A stretch of DNA of 64,000 bases, from assembly GCA_004296885.1 (NCBI GenBank), contig SCVN01000023.1:496001-560000 (forward strand). Direction: 5' to 3'. A program made the position numbers and the translations under genes. This document shows positions 26,997 through 36,726 of the stretch, piece after piece. The DNA comes from Nitrospirota bacterium. GTDB lineage: Bacteria > Nitrospirota > Nitrospiria > Nitrospirales > Nitrospiraceae. The notes below the pieces were generated by a model that did no database searches, was not told where the DNA came from, and was given only the letters and a program-made list of their open reading frames with translations. The number at the start of each line of letters is the position of its first letter. Position 1 is the stretch's first letter.

Positions 26997-27980
26997 GTGT
27001 TTCGGCATACCATGCGCTCCCGACCCAGCCCGATCATTCCCCTTCTCCTTATAGTACTGCTCTGCACGGCGCCCGCTTGCGGTGCGCTGAGCCATGAGCG
27101 GCTCGTCTACAATGAACGGGATGTGCAGATAGGCACCGAGCACGATCCTTCCACCAGCAGTTCCCCGCCCACCGTCCTGAACAGTCACCCGGCTCGTTTG
27201 ACGGTGGAAGATATCCGGGCCCTGCTCAGTTCGGTTCAGGTCAGCGGCTGGAGCGGCATGGTCGGCGGCCTCCTCAGGGACCCCACACCCATCCCTTTGC
27301 TCAAAGAAGAAGAGTTGAATCTGGTGGCCAAGCCTCTGGTGTCTGCACTGAGCCAGGCAAGACCGGACGAACGGGTGTTCTTCTCAGTTCCCAATCTGGC
27401 TGTCCGCTACAACGAGGACCGGACGGCCGGGTCCCTCTTCATTCGCGGACCCTACCTGCACCTGACGCTGCAAGACCACACGGCCTTTGTGCGCACCGAC
27501 ACGGCCGGCGGGGAGGACTATAAGGACCCGCGGGACTTCAAAGGGATGCATCTCTGGCTGGCGAGGCCGGCTCAACCAGCCTCGCTCTCTCCGGCGGACA
27601 CACCGGCCTGGGGCCCCTTTGAGAAAGTCCATATTTCAATGAAGATTCAGGATGTCCTGGCGGCCCGCTCACTCCCTATCGCCGCCCAGACGGGACAGCC
27701 AGTACCGCAGGTGCCTGCTGCACAACTGGTCCCAGTCATTCCTACGCTACCAACCTCCAAGGGCAGTTCAGGCGCACCAACTACAGCCGAGTCGGCGGAA
27801 GACTTACGTCTGATGCTTCGCGAACTCTCCTCCGCCAACCTCGAGCTCCGCTCGCGCTTGAAAGACCAAGCCCAAGACATGCAGTCGCTCAAAGACGAGC
27901 TGGCAAAACTGAAACAAGAACTGACGGACAGCAAGCCCAAAGCCAAGTCTCGCCGCAAACCCGCCGCGCCACAGCAATAG
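26997..27980 (+). CDS. lipoprotein-like secreted protein with C-terminal coiled coil
   Basis: A protein of about 327 residues. A hydrophobic signal segment (IIPLLLIVLLCTAPAC) ends in a possible lipobox Cys. A globular middle follows (NLVAKPLVSALSQARPDERVFFSVPNLAVRY split over about residues 100-160), then a proline/threonine-rich linker and a C-terminal helix with strong heptad character (LRELSSANLELRSRLKDQ ... LKQELT) and a basic tail. The start is unsure: GTG 26997 has AAGGAT at good distance, while ATG 27012 has no ribosome binding site. I do not recognise the family. Neighbouring genes are lipoproteins of the phosphate-linked region. Confidence 0.6.
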   Translation: MFRHTMRSRPSPIIPLLLIVLLCTAPACGALSHERLVYNERDVQIGTEHDPSTSSSPPTVLNSHPARLTVEDIRALLSSVQVSGWSGMVGGLLRDPTPIPLLKEEELNLVAKPLVSALSQARPDERVFFSVPNLAVRYNEDRTAGSLFIRGPYLHLTLQDHTAFVRTDTAGGEDYKDPRDFKGMHLWLARPAQPASLSPADTPAWGPFEKVHISMKIQDVLAARSLPIAAQTGQPVPQVPAAQLVPVIPTLPTSKGSSGAPTTAESAEDLRLMLRELSSANLELRSRLKDQAQDMQSLKDELAKLKQELTDSKPKAKSRRKPAAPQQ

Positions 27981-28018
27981 TTTACACAGATGTAACAGGC
28001 TCGCTATCCGCCAGTAAT
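27981..28018 (+). promoter_or_regulatory. Pho box-like array upstream of the TPR lipoprotein gene
   Basis: TTTAC (27981), GTAAC (27992), GCTAT (28003) and GTAAT (28014) are spaced exactly 11 bases. A -10 candidate TAGAGT (28029-28034) follows 10 bases after the last pentamer, matching the layout at pstS. Confidence 0.5.
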
Positions 28019-28086
28019 GGCGGCAGGTTAGAGTTCTACGCATGTTGACTCGGAACTCACGAACCGCCACCGACCCGGAGGTATTG

Positions 28087-28965
28087 ATGACCGCCTCTAC
28101 ACCCACTGCGTCCCAACTGCTCGGCGCCCTGACGGCCCTCCTCCTCACTTGGGGCTGTACCGCTGTGCAGACAAACCATCCTCAGGCCACAGACCCCTTC
28201 GCCAGGATCATGGCGCAAGGCGAACAGGAGTTTACGCAGGGGCAGAGCGATCGAGCCGTGGCAAGCTTCTCGCGGGCGATCCGGATGGAACCGGCCAGAG
28301 CCGAGGCGTGGAATGCCTTGGCCTTCGTCAAAATGCACCAGGGAAAACGGGCGGAAGCCGTCCACGACCTATCCCAAGCCACCACGCTTGCTCCGGAGAA
28401 CGTCCTCTATCGCAACAACCTCGGCGTCGCCTACCTCGAACTTGGGAATCCGGCTTCGGCGCTCGATGTCCTCCAGGAGGCGGTTCGACTTTCTCCCCGG
28501 TCGGCTCTGGCGCTCACCCATCGGGGGCTCGCCTATCGCCAGCTCGGACGGTTGGACGAAGCCTTGGCCGACTTCAACGCTGCCCTGGATCTTGATAATC
28601 GCATGGCAGCCGCCTATGCGAACAGGGCCGTGGTCCATGCCCTCAAGCGCGACTTTCTTCTGGCCAAACAAGACCTGGACCGGGCGGAAGCCCTCGACCG
28701 ATCCCTTGCCGAGGTCTATGAGAGCCGCGGCTTGATCCAGATCCTGACGGGAGAATTCGACCTTGCGGTGCAGGATCTGTCTCAGGCTCTTGCGCTTGGA
28801 GCGACCGACAACCTCCTCTATTTCAACCGAGCCGTAGCCTTGTCCATGTTGGGCGACTCAGCCAGCGCCCAGCGGGACTATCAGACGTCTTGCCAACGTG
28901 GCTATACCCCAGCTTGTCCGTTCAGCCAAGTTCATTACTCGCCTCCCTCTTCCGCAGCCCTTTAA
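28087..28965 (+). CDS. TPR-repeat lipoprotein
   Basis: A 292-residue lipoprotein (lipobox TWGC) followed by six or more tetratricopeptide repeats from about residue 40 to 275, for example AWNALAFVKMHQGKRAEAVH, LYRNNLGVAYLELGNPASAL and AYANRAVVHALKRDFLLAKQ. TPR lipoproteins of this kind usually scaffold outer-membrane or periplasmic complexes. ATG 28087 is preferred to 28042 because GGAGG at 28077-28081 is well spaced and the signal peptide then has normal length. A Pho-box-like array sits upstream. Confidence 0.8.
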   Translation: MTASTPTASQLLGALTALLLTWGCTAVQTNHPQATDPFARIMAQGEQEFTQGQSDRAVASFSRAIRMEPARAEAWNALAFVKMHQGKRAEAVHDLSQATTLAPENVLYRNNLGVAYLELGNPASALDVLQEAVRLSPRSALALTHRGLAYRQLGRLDEALADFNAALDLDNRMAAAYANRAVVHALKRDFLLAKQDLDRAEALDRSLAEVYESRGLIQILTGEFDLAVQDLSQALALGATDNLLYFNRAVALSMLGDSASAQRDYQTSCQRGYTPACPFSQVHYSPPSSAAL

Positions 28966-28996
28966 GCCACCTCCCTCATATTCCTTAAGACGCAGG

Positions 28997-29025
28997 GCTA
29001 GGCCGGTTATTTCGACCGGCCTAGC
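28997..29025. terminator. strong hairpin after the TPR gene
   Basis: GCTAGGCCGGT (28997-29007) and ACCGGCCTAGC (29015-29025) form a perfect 11-bp stem with a 7-base loop, 31 bases after the TPR stop. The sequence after it is AT-rich (AAAATTTATTG) rather than a clean U-tract. Confidence 0.55.
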
Positions 29026-29033
29026 AAAATTTA

Positions 29034-29099
29034 TTGTTGCATTAATGTAAATTCTATGTTAAATAATTGTTACGTTTAAATTACGAAATTGTTATCGGT
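29034..29099 (+). promoter_or_regulatory. six-fold 11-bp repeat array upstream of Slp paralogue 2
   Basis: Six consecutive 11-mers with consensus near wTGTTAnnnnn: the core pentamers GTTGC, GTAAA, GTTAA, GTTAC, ATTAC and GTTAT begin at 29036, 29047, 29058, 29069, 29080 and 29091. The pentamers are the reverse complements of those at pstS, so the array has opposite polarity. The region is markedly AT-rich. Confidence 0.5.
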
Positions 29100-29135
29100 A
29101 GTCCCATTCAAGGATTCCAAGTAAGGAGGTGACCC

Positions 29136-29669
29136 ATGAAAGCCTTCACCGTCACTTTAATGGCCGCCCTGGCTGCCCCCGTCCTGGCCTATGCCGCCCC
29201 GTCGCTTTTCCCCGCCGGCATAACCAACGACATTACCCCAAACGTGGAGTTTGGCGTGCTCAAGGCCAAGCCGGACACCTATAAGGGACGCGCTGTTCAG
29301 TTGGCCGGCCGCATCATGGAAGTCCGAGAGGTGGACAATGGCACCTTAATCGTAGCCAAGCAGCTCCCCATTCAGGAGTATCCAGCCTATGGCCCGGTGG
29401 AGACCGTCGGATCCACTGGGCTCATTGCGGTTCTGTATCCGGGAAAAGTCGATCCGGCAGGACTTAGGGATGGCAATAAGTTCATCGTGGTCGCTGAAAT
29501 GCAGGGAGCCAAAGCGGTGAGCTTTGACGGGGCCACGAGGCCGCAGACCTATCTCCTCGCCCGCTGCATGCATGTCTGGAAGACCGGAAGATATTACGAG
29601 ATCTCCGACTTCCCCCACGTAGCGGACGGCTATTACCCCTTGGAAGAACAGACCTATTGCACCAAGTAA
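29136..29669 (+). CDS. Slp-family protein, paralogue 2, without lipobox
   Basis: A 177-residue paralogue of the Slp-like gene at 25.9 kb (AVQLAGRIMEVREVDNGTLI, ... CMHVWKTGRYYEISDFPHV ... YYPLEEQTYC). Its signal peptide ends ALAYA and no cysteine follows, so it should be cleaved by signal peptidase I and be periplasmic or outer-membrane attached by other means. AAGGAGGTGA precedes the ATG. Two conserved cysteines near the C-terminus (RCMHVW and TYC) occur in all three paralogues and may form a disulfide. The upstream array of six 11-bp repeats suggests phosphate control. Confidence 0.72.
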   Translation: MKAFTVTLMAALAAPVLAYAAPSLFPAGITNDITPNVEFGVLKAKPDTYKGRAVQLAGRIMEVREVDNGTLIVAKQLPIQEYPAYGPVETVGSTGLIAVLYPGKVDPAGLRDGNKFIVVAEMQGAKAVSFDGATRPQTYLLARCMHVWKTGRYYEISDFPHVADGYYPLEEQTYCTK

Positions 29670-29687
29670 GTTGCCGTAGCCTCTCCA

Positions 29688-29728
29688 CCAGGGCAGACCC
29701 GACACAGAACGTGTCGGGTCTGCCCTGG
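29688..29728. terminator. perfect 18-bp hairpin
   Basis: CCAGGGCAGACCCGACAC (29688-29705) pairs perfectly with GTGTCGGGTCTGCCCTGG (29711-29728) around AGAAC, 18 bases after the Slp paralogue 2 stop. There is no U-tract, but position and strength support transcript termination or 3'-end protection. Confidence 0.6.
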
Positions 29729-29863
29729 CCCTTCCCTCTCCGCCCGCTTCGCGTCACTCGCACATTCCCAATAGCGGTGACAAGCTGCTTGTGAAGTCAG
29801 GCAGGGCTCCGCCGCACGGGAAGAACGACGGACATGTATGAGATAACCGTCGGTCTCACCGAT

Positions 29864-30406
29864 TCACGGGTTTTGAGGCAGGCAGTAAGTCTGTTCGGCG
29901 AGGGGATAAAATCCATCCGGCAAATCCGGAAAGTCCCGGATGGCATAGCGGCCCGTTTTCCAAACATGGAGGCACCGCGCAATCAAATAGGGCACGGCTT
30001 TGGAGGCCCCGTCAATGACAATCGTTTCGGTTCCTCGCATCTCCCCTATCAGCAAAAACTTATTCGCATGCTGAAGGCCAGCCGGCTCTACCGACCCCAG
30101 ATAGGTAAATACAAAGTCCCCGATCGGCTTCACGTGATCGATGGGGCGGCGAGAGGGACGTTCCTGGACCGGGAGTTCCTGGGCAACGATCACAAGGCCC
30201 TTATCCTTCCGTTCGGCTGAAACGATACGCCCGCCCAAGAGAACCATCTGTCCCTTGAGGTAGGTATCGGCCTCGGCGTTAAAGATGCCGAATTGCATGC
30301 CCGGATCGACCTTTTGCTCCACGCCAGACGGGAAGAGCGGATCGGCGGCGCAAGCTGCCAGCACCCACGGAGCCATGGCCATCAGGCCGACAGTTCTTGC
30401 CCGCAC
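29864..30406 (-). CDS. Slp-family outer membrane lipoprotein, paralogue 3
   Basis: A 180-residue lipoprotein (lipobox LAAC, Cys19), the third member of the local Slp set (VLLGGRIVSAERKDKGLVIVA; IARCLHVWKTGRYAIRDFPD; YPLAEQTYC). It is closest to paralogue 2 in the C-terminal block. The GTG start at 30406 is supported by GAGGAGGTAAACC just upstream. It is transcribed towards paralogue 2, so the two form a convergent pair separated by about 195 bases containing the 18-bp hairpin. No clear 11-bp array is seen upstream. Confidence 0.75.
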   Translation of the reverse strand: MRARTVGLMAMAPWVLAACAADPLFPSGVEQKVDPGMQFGIFNAEADTYLKGQMVLLGGRIVSAERKDKGLVIVAQELPVQERPSRRPIDHVKPIGDFVFTYLGSVEPAGLQHANKFLLIGEMRGTETIVIDGASKAVPYLIARCLHVWKTGRYAIRDFPDLPDGFYPLAEQTYCLPQNP

Positions 30407-30765
30407 GGTTTACCTCCTCGATCTGACCGGCAACAACCAGACACTCAGCGCAACAAGAGAACGCAGAGAAGGACAGGTGCCCGCATCATAGGACACCAAG
30501 CGAGGCTTCGGCAAGCTTCATGACACCCGAAGGCATAGGACGCCGGCGTCCACGGCTTGGCAATATCCAGAGGACAGCCACGAGCTGTTGGGAAACGACA
30601 TCGAGGTAACGGCGGTGAATCACTCACCCACATCGGAAAGCGGCTTCCGATATCGTACCGAAATATCAACGAAGCGGTGATCCTGGTGCCCCCCAGGTGA
30701 TGGTCGCAGAGGCGCAGCGCTGAAGTTGAGCCGGAGGAACCGAGGGCTAGCCGCCTATGGGAGGG
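30407..30765. other. intergenic stretch without a convincing gene
   Basis: Divergent from paralogue 3 and downstream of the small lipoprotein gene at 30766-31002. The only structure I see is a small stem (ATCGGAA/TTCCGAT, about 30632-30651) and scattered GCAAC words that are not in 11-base register. A 74-codon open frame on the minus strand has no ribosome binding site and an unprotein-like composition. Confidence 0.4.
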
Positions 30766-31002
30766 CTATTCGGTTTCCCTGATCATCCACCCTTTTTTCA
30801 TGACGCAACGCTCGGTTGCCTCCAGCACCATGTAGCGGTTCCCCTGCTGCAACTTGGGATCTTTCAGCACATCGGACTCGCACCTGTTGTAGTCCTCCGT
30901 AAACGCCCCCTCAGGCTTGTTGGGATGAACCCATGAGCTAGCGCCGCAGGCCGTCAGTTGGACCACCACCGCCATCACTACAAGGATTTTTAAGACTCTC
31001 AT
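30766..31002 (-). CDS. small lipoprotein
   Basis: A 78-residue lipoprotein: signal peptide with LTAC lipobox (Cys18), then a mature part of about 60 residues with two further cysteines (DYNRCESDV and TERCVMKKGW) that could form a disulfide. Such short entericidin-sized or YbfN-like lipoproteins are common and mostly uncharacterised. The ATG at 31002 is preceded by a strong GGGGGGAAGAG site. The frame remains open upstream across the tRNA gene, which is not real coding. Confidence 0.65.
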   Translation of the reverse strand: MRVLKILVVMAVVVQLTACGASSWVHPNKPEGAFTEDYNRCESDVLKDPKLQQGNRYMVLEATERCVMKKGWMIRETE

Positions 31003-31148
31003 CTCTTCCCCCCCTTCAATTGGACGGCGCTTGAGCGCGATAAAATAGACCAGCCGCTTGGCCCCGTCAAGCCGCGCCGGCCAGGAACGGCCAACGAATC
31101 GCCAAGGCTTGCCAGGGAACGGAGCCCCAGTGTACTCTCTGGGTCGGT

Positions 31149-31223
31149 GCTGGCGTAGCTCAATGGCAGAGCATCGGTTTTGTAAACCGACGGTTGGAGG
31201 TTCAATTCCTCTCGCCAGCTCCA
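31149..31223 (+). tRNA. tRNA-Thr(UGU)
   Basis: Full cloverleaf: acceptor GCTGGCG/CGCCAGC, D stem GCTC/GAGC, anticodon stem TCGGT/ACCGA with loop TTTGTAA (anticodon TGT), T stem GGAGG/CCTCT with TTCAATT loop. The discriminator is T and the CCA end is encoded at 31221-31223. Confidence 0.95.
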
Positions 31224-31239
31224 CACCGAGCTTGCTGAG

Positions 31240-31270
31240 CCGCCGGCCCTCCCACTTCAAGGGCCGGCGG
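31240..31270 (+). terminator. hairpin after tRNA-Thr
   Basis: CCGCCGGCCCT (31240-31250) and AGGGCCGGCGG (31260-31270) form a perfect 11-bp stem with a 9-base loop, 16 bases after the tRNA. A T-containing stretch follows (AACACCTTATTAGC). Confidence 0.55.
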
Positions 31271-31303
31271 AGAACACCTTATTAGCTTTCTTTTGAGGTC
31301 TTC

Positions 31304-31510
31304 ATGGCAGTCCGTGATCGCGAATGGCCGGCTTATACCCAGTGGTACTGCTGCCCTGCCTGCCACCGCCTGTGGACGTTCCAGGGCACGGAGGTCGTGG
31401 CCCTGGATACGAAGTTTGCGCTGGCCCCCGCCCGGCCCAGCAACGGTGTTCCGGCCAGGGTCTGCACCGTCTGCGAAGGCGACCATACCGCGCCCGTCGC
31501 CGAGATCTGA
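31304..31510 (+). CDS. small zinc-ribbon-like protein
   Basis: A 68-residue protein with two cysteine pairs, WYCCPACHRL and RVCTVCEGDH, spaced about 35 residues apart, as in a zinc ribbon. No other domain. It may be a nucleic-acid- or protein-binding accessory factor. GAGG precedes the ATG. It lies alone between a tRNA gene and a convergent membrane-protein gene. Confidence 0.6.
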   Translation: MAVRDREWPAYTQWYCCPACHRLWTFQGTEVVALDTKFALAPARPSNGVPARVCTVCEGDHTAPVAEI

Positions 31511-31514
31511 CGAA

Positions 31515-31590
31515 CAGCTGTTCAGCTTACAGCAGTCAGCCAGCAGCTGATGAATTCTCATCGGAAGCTGAAGGTTGACGGCTGACAGCT
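31515..31590. repeat. intergenic repeat built of TCAGC/GCTGA words
   Basis: AGCTGTTCAGCTTACAGC on the left is matched in inverted sense by GAAGCTGAAGGTTGACGGC and further GCTGA words on the right. Similar word clusters occur near 37.2, 47.1 and 54.6 kb. Confidence 0.5.
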
Positions 31591-31602
31591 CCCTTGGCTT
31601 AG

Positions 31603-32415
31603 CTATGCGCCCCCCATCCCTCCCCGAAACATCCGCTGGCGACGCGACGCCCCGTGCAGCGCGGCAAACAGATGCCCGCGAAAGATCAGCATCGCCACAG
31701 CCAATGGCGGAGTCAACAGCATGACCAGCGCGGATCCGGCGGTCTCCGGCAGGCCCAGGTATCCGAGCCAGGCCGTGAGCAGCGTAAACGGCAGCACCAG
31801 CACCTGAAAGAAATCCAGCCCGGCTCCCCGTCCCAGACGCCCAGAAATCCCGAAGAAGAAGGACAGTCCTAGGGGCGTAACCAGTACGGCCAGAGGGAGA
31901 AACCACTCGATCCAGTTTTCCAAGACAAACTCGTAACTTTCCCGAATGACATCGAGCGGAGACTGGGGCCGCGCCTGATAGATGACTTCCGGCGCCGGGT
32001 TGAGCAGAATGAACAGGAGCATGAAGATCGCCGCGGCAAGGAAGGGGCCATTGGGATTGGCCGCCATGCCACGGTCCAGCACCATGATCGGCACCCAGAG
32101 CACAAACCCCACACCGATCACATCTCCGAAGTATCGTCCGAAGCTGTCCCAAATATCCTGAAACGTCATCCGTCGTATGCCGGCGACCGCCTGCTCGATC
32201 AGCCCGAGTGTTGCCCCGATCAACAGCGCATTGACCGCGCCCAGGATGAACCCACCGATCATACCCAAGGGCGCCGCCACCGAGGTCGCCAAGACCATCA
32301 GCCCCGCGAAAATCACCACAGCCAGGGCCAAGAGCCAGCTGCGAGCAAACGACTTCAGCGTGGCGCGCAGGGCGCCCCGGTAGAGTTCAATGGTCGCGCG
32401 GACGATTCCTGTCAC
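31603..32415 (-). CDS. polytopic membrane protein, unknown function
   Basis: A 270-residue protein with about six hydrophobic segments (for example LALAVVIFAGLMVLATSVAA near 30-50, FLAAAIFMLLFILL near 125-140 and FQVLVLPFTLLTAWLGYLG near 205). It has the overall look of uncharacterised inner-membrane proteins of 250-280 residues. The GTG start at 32415 is supported by AAGGGGGACAG upstream. It is 33 bases from the SDR gene on the same strand, so the two may be co-transcribed. No transport or enzyme motif is seen. Confidence 0.6.
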   Translation of the reverse strand: MTGIVRATIELYRGALRATLKSFARSWLLALAVVIFAGLMVLATSVAAPLGMIGGFILGAVNALLIGATLGLIEQAVAGIRRMTFQDIWDSFGRYFGDVIGVGFVLWVPIMVLDRGMAANPNGPFLAAAIFMLLFILLNPAPEVIYQARPQSPLDVIRESYEFVLENWIEWFLPLAVLVTPLGLSFFFGISGRLGRGAGLDFFQVLVLPFTLLTAWLGYLGLPETAGSALVMLLTPPLAVAMLIFRGHLFAALHGASRRQRMFRGGMGGA

Positions 32416-32448
32416 GTATCTGTCCCCCTTCTTGCTTCTTCCCGCCTA

Positions 32449-33246
32449 TCAGCTTCCCTTTGACCGCCTCATCCACCAGGCGGCACCTCTCGCGAGCAGT
32501 CCCCTAGGCACCCACCGGCCCAGCCAATCGGTCAGTGCCCCGCTCCAGTGTGTCGTGACGACCGTGCGCCCGCTACCCAATGCCCCCAGGGACGCGGCCA
32601 CGACCTCCGCAGATGTCTGGGCCCTGAACGGACCCTTCTGGTGCGATCCGGCCGTCTGATGAAAATCGGTCAGCGTGGCGCCGGGGCAGCAGACCTGGAT
32701 ACGCACGCCGGCCGGGCGAACCTCTTCGGCCAGGGCCTCCGAAAAGGCGATGAGGAACGATTTCGTCGCTGCATATTCCGTCATGCCGGCAATCGGCATG
32801 AAACCCGCCGTCGAGGCCACATTGATGATGGCGCCGGACCGACGTTCGACCATGCCGGGCAGAAACAGCCGGCAGCTTTCGACGACGGTATTCACGTGCA
32901 GCCGGAGCATGGCCTGGATGCGGGCCATCGACATGGCGATAAAGTCCCCGCTCGACCCGAATCCGGCGTTGTTGATCAAGAGGTCCACCGCCGCACGACG
33001 CTCTCGCGCGGCCTGGTACAGCCGATGGGCCGCCTCCGGGTCGGACAGCTCCAGCAGCGCGATATCCGCTTGTACCTGGTGTCGTCCCGTCAATTCCGAG
33101 GCGAGCAGTTCCAGCTTGGGACGATCCCTCGCCACCAACAGGAGATCATAGCCACGGAAGGCCAGCACACGGGCATACTCGGCCCCAATCCCCCGGGACG
33201 CCCCGGTGATCACGGCAAAGGACCGTGTAGTTCCTTGATTTGCCAC
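32449..33246 (-). CDS. short-chain dehydrogenase/reductase
   Basis: A 265-residue SDR of classical type. The cofactor motif is TGASRGIGAEYA (about 13-24), the structural motif NNAG is in LLINNAGFGS, and the catalytic Ser is in NVASTAGFMP with YAATK (Tyr and Lys of YxxxK). An Arg in LLLVARDRPKL suggests NADP(H) preference. It resembles the DltE/YqjQ-like group; the substrate is unknown. The GTG start has GAGGT upstream; the ATG four bases earlier is out of frame. Confidence 0.85.
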   Translation of the reverse strand: MANQGTTRSFAVITGASRGIGAEYARVLAFRGYDLLLVARDRPKLELLASELTGRHQVQADIALLELSDPEAAHRLYQAARERRAAVDLLINNAGFGSSGDFIAMSMARIQAMLRLHVNTVVESCRLFLPGMVERRSGAIINVASTAGFMPIAGMTEYAATKSFLIAFSEALAEEVRPAGVRIQVCCPGATLTDFHQTAGSHQKGPFRAQTSAEVVAASLGALGSGRTVVTTHWSGALTDWLGRWVPRGLLARGAAWWMRRSKGS

Positions 33247-33454
33247 ACATACCTCGCGCGCGACAATAGTCCGGGCTGGCCCTTGGGGTCAAGCGGGTTA
33301 TCCCACACCTGTCCGGCAAATATAGAGCAGGAGGAAGCCCCGCGAGGCGCGCCCCATCCGCGACCTTCCGCGAAGCTACGCCTTACGCCGACCACCCCCT
33401 GAGAGACGCATACATAGAATCTCGGGCGATTCTGCATTTACCCGGCTCAGGTCG

Positions 33455-33482
33455 TTGACTTGAAGGCTGGCATGATTATTGT
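33455..33482 (+). promoter_or_regulatory. promoter candidate for clpB
   Basis: TTGACT (33455-33460), 16-base spacer, TATTGT (33477-33482). The overlapping CTTGAAGG also resembles part of a heat-shock sigma32 -35 element, but no matching -10 is evident. Confidence 0.35.
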
Positions 33483-33535
33483 TCTCTCATATTCGCATCG
33501 CTTGCCTCATAATAAGGCCCTGGAGGACATCAAAC

Positions 33536-36139
<2,604 letters not shown>

Positions 36140-36160
36140 CCGTCGGCCTTGCCCCGGGGC

Positions 36161-36188
36161 TTGACCGGCCGTCAAACCTGGTTATCTA
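36161..36188 (+). promoter_or_regulatory. promoter candidate for hsp20
   Basis: TTGACC (36161-36166), 16-base spacer, TATCTA (36183-36188), within the clpB-hsp20 gap. Confidence 0.4.
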
Positions 36189-36256
36189 AAGCACTGGTTC
36201 GCAGGCGGATAAAACAGGCCATCGAGCCATTCATTCACATAAGGAAGGGGGATGCT

Positions 36257-36670
36257 ATGACCCTGATGACATACACACCGTTTGATCGGCAGATCGATCA
36301 GCTCTTCAACGAGACGCTCGGGCTGCGGAGCAAACCCGCGGCGGCATGGGCACCTCGTTGCAACGTTTACGAGGATGAGCAGCGCTTTGTGGTAGAGGCG
36401 GCTCTGCCCGGGATGGATGCGAAGGAAATTGATATCCAGGTCGAGGATGGGATACTGACCTTGGCGGGCGAGCGCAAAACCGCGCACAAGCCCGACCAGA
36501 CCTATCTGGTCAAGGAAATCGGCTTGGGACCATTTTCCCGGTCCTTCACGTTGCCGACCAACGTGGATCAGGGAAAGGTCGCCGCATCCTACAAGCAAGG
36601 CGTGCTGGTGATCGAACTGCCCAAGCGCGAGGAAACCAAACCGCGCCGCATCACGATCGACGCCGAGTAA
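36257..36670 (+). CDS. small heat-shock protein (Hsp20/alpha-crystallin)
   Basis: A 137-residue Hsp20-family chaperone. The alpha-crystallin domain runs from about residue 35 to 125 (NVYEDEQRFVVEAALPGMDAKEI; FSRSFTLPTNVDQGKVAASYKQGVLVIELPK, seen in parts), with the conserved GVLVIELPK strand and a C-terminal IxI-like tail (PRRITIDAE). It holds unfolding proteins for ClpB/DnaK. The ATG at 36257 is preceded by AGGAAGGGGG. The gene order clpB-hsp20 supports a joint heat-stress role. Confidence 0.9.
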   Translation: MTLMTYTPFDRQIDQLFNETLGLRSKPAAAWAPRCNVYEDEQRFVVEAALPGMDAKEIDIQVEDGILTLAGERKTAHKPDQTYLVKEIGLGPFSRSFTLPTNVDQGKVAASYKQGVLVIELPKREETKPRRITIDAE

Positions 36671-36680
36671 GGCAAGCACC

Positions 36681-36724
36681 GAATGGCCGGGCGGGGGAGC
36701 AGCCGCTCTCCCGCCCGGCCATTC
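36681..36724. terminator. 20-bp bidirectional hairpin between convergent genes
   Basis: 36681-36700 pairs with 36705-36724 over 20 bp with one G-T wobble and a 4-base loop. It begins 10 bases after the hsp20 stop and ends 2 bases before the stop of the convergent gene, so it can serve both. Confidence 0.65.
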
Positions 36725-36726
36725 CC

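Noticed and set aside
29034-29099. CRISPR-like repeat array
   Set aside because: The period is 11 bases with variable units and no spacers; it fits a protein-binding direct-repeat box instead.
30445-30669. 74-codon minus-strand frame in the intergenic stretch
   Set aside because: No ribosome binding site, no homologous pattern, and a composition unlike its neighbours.
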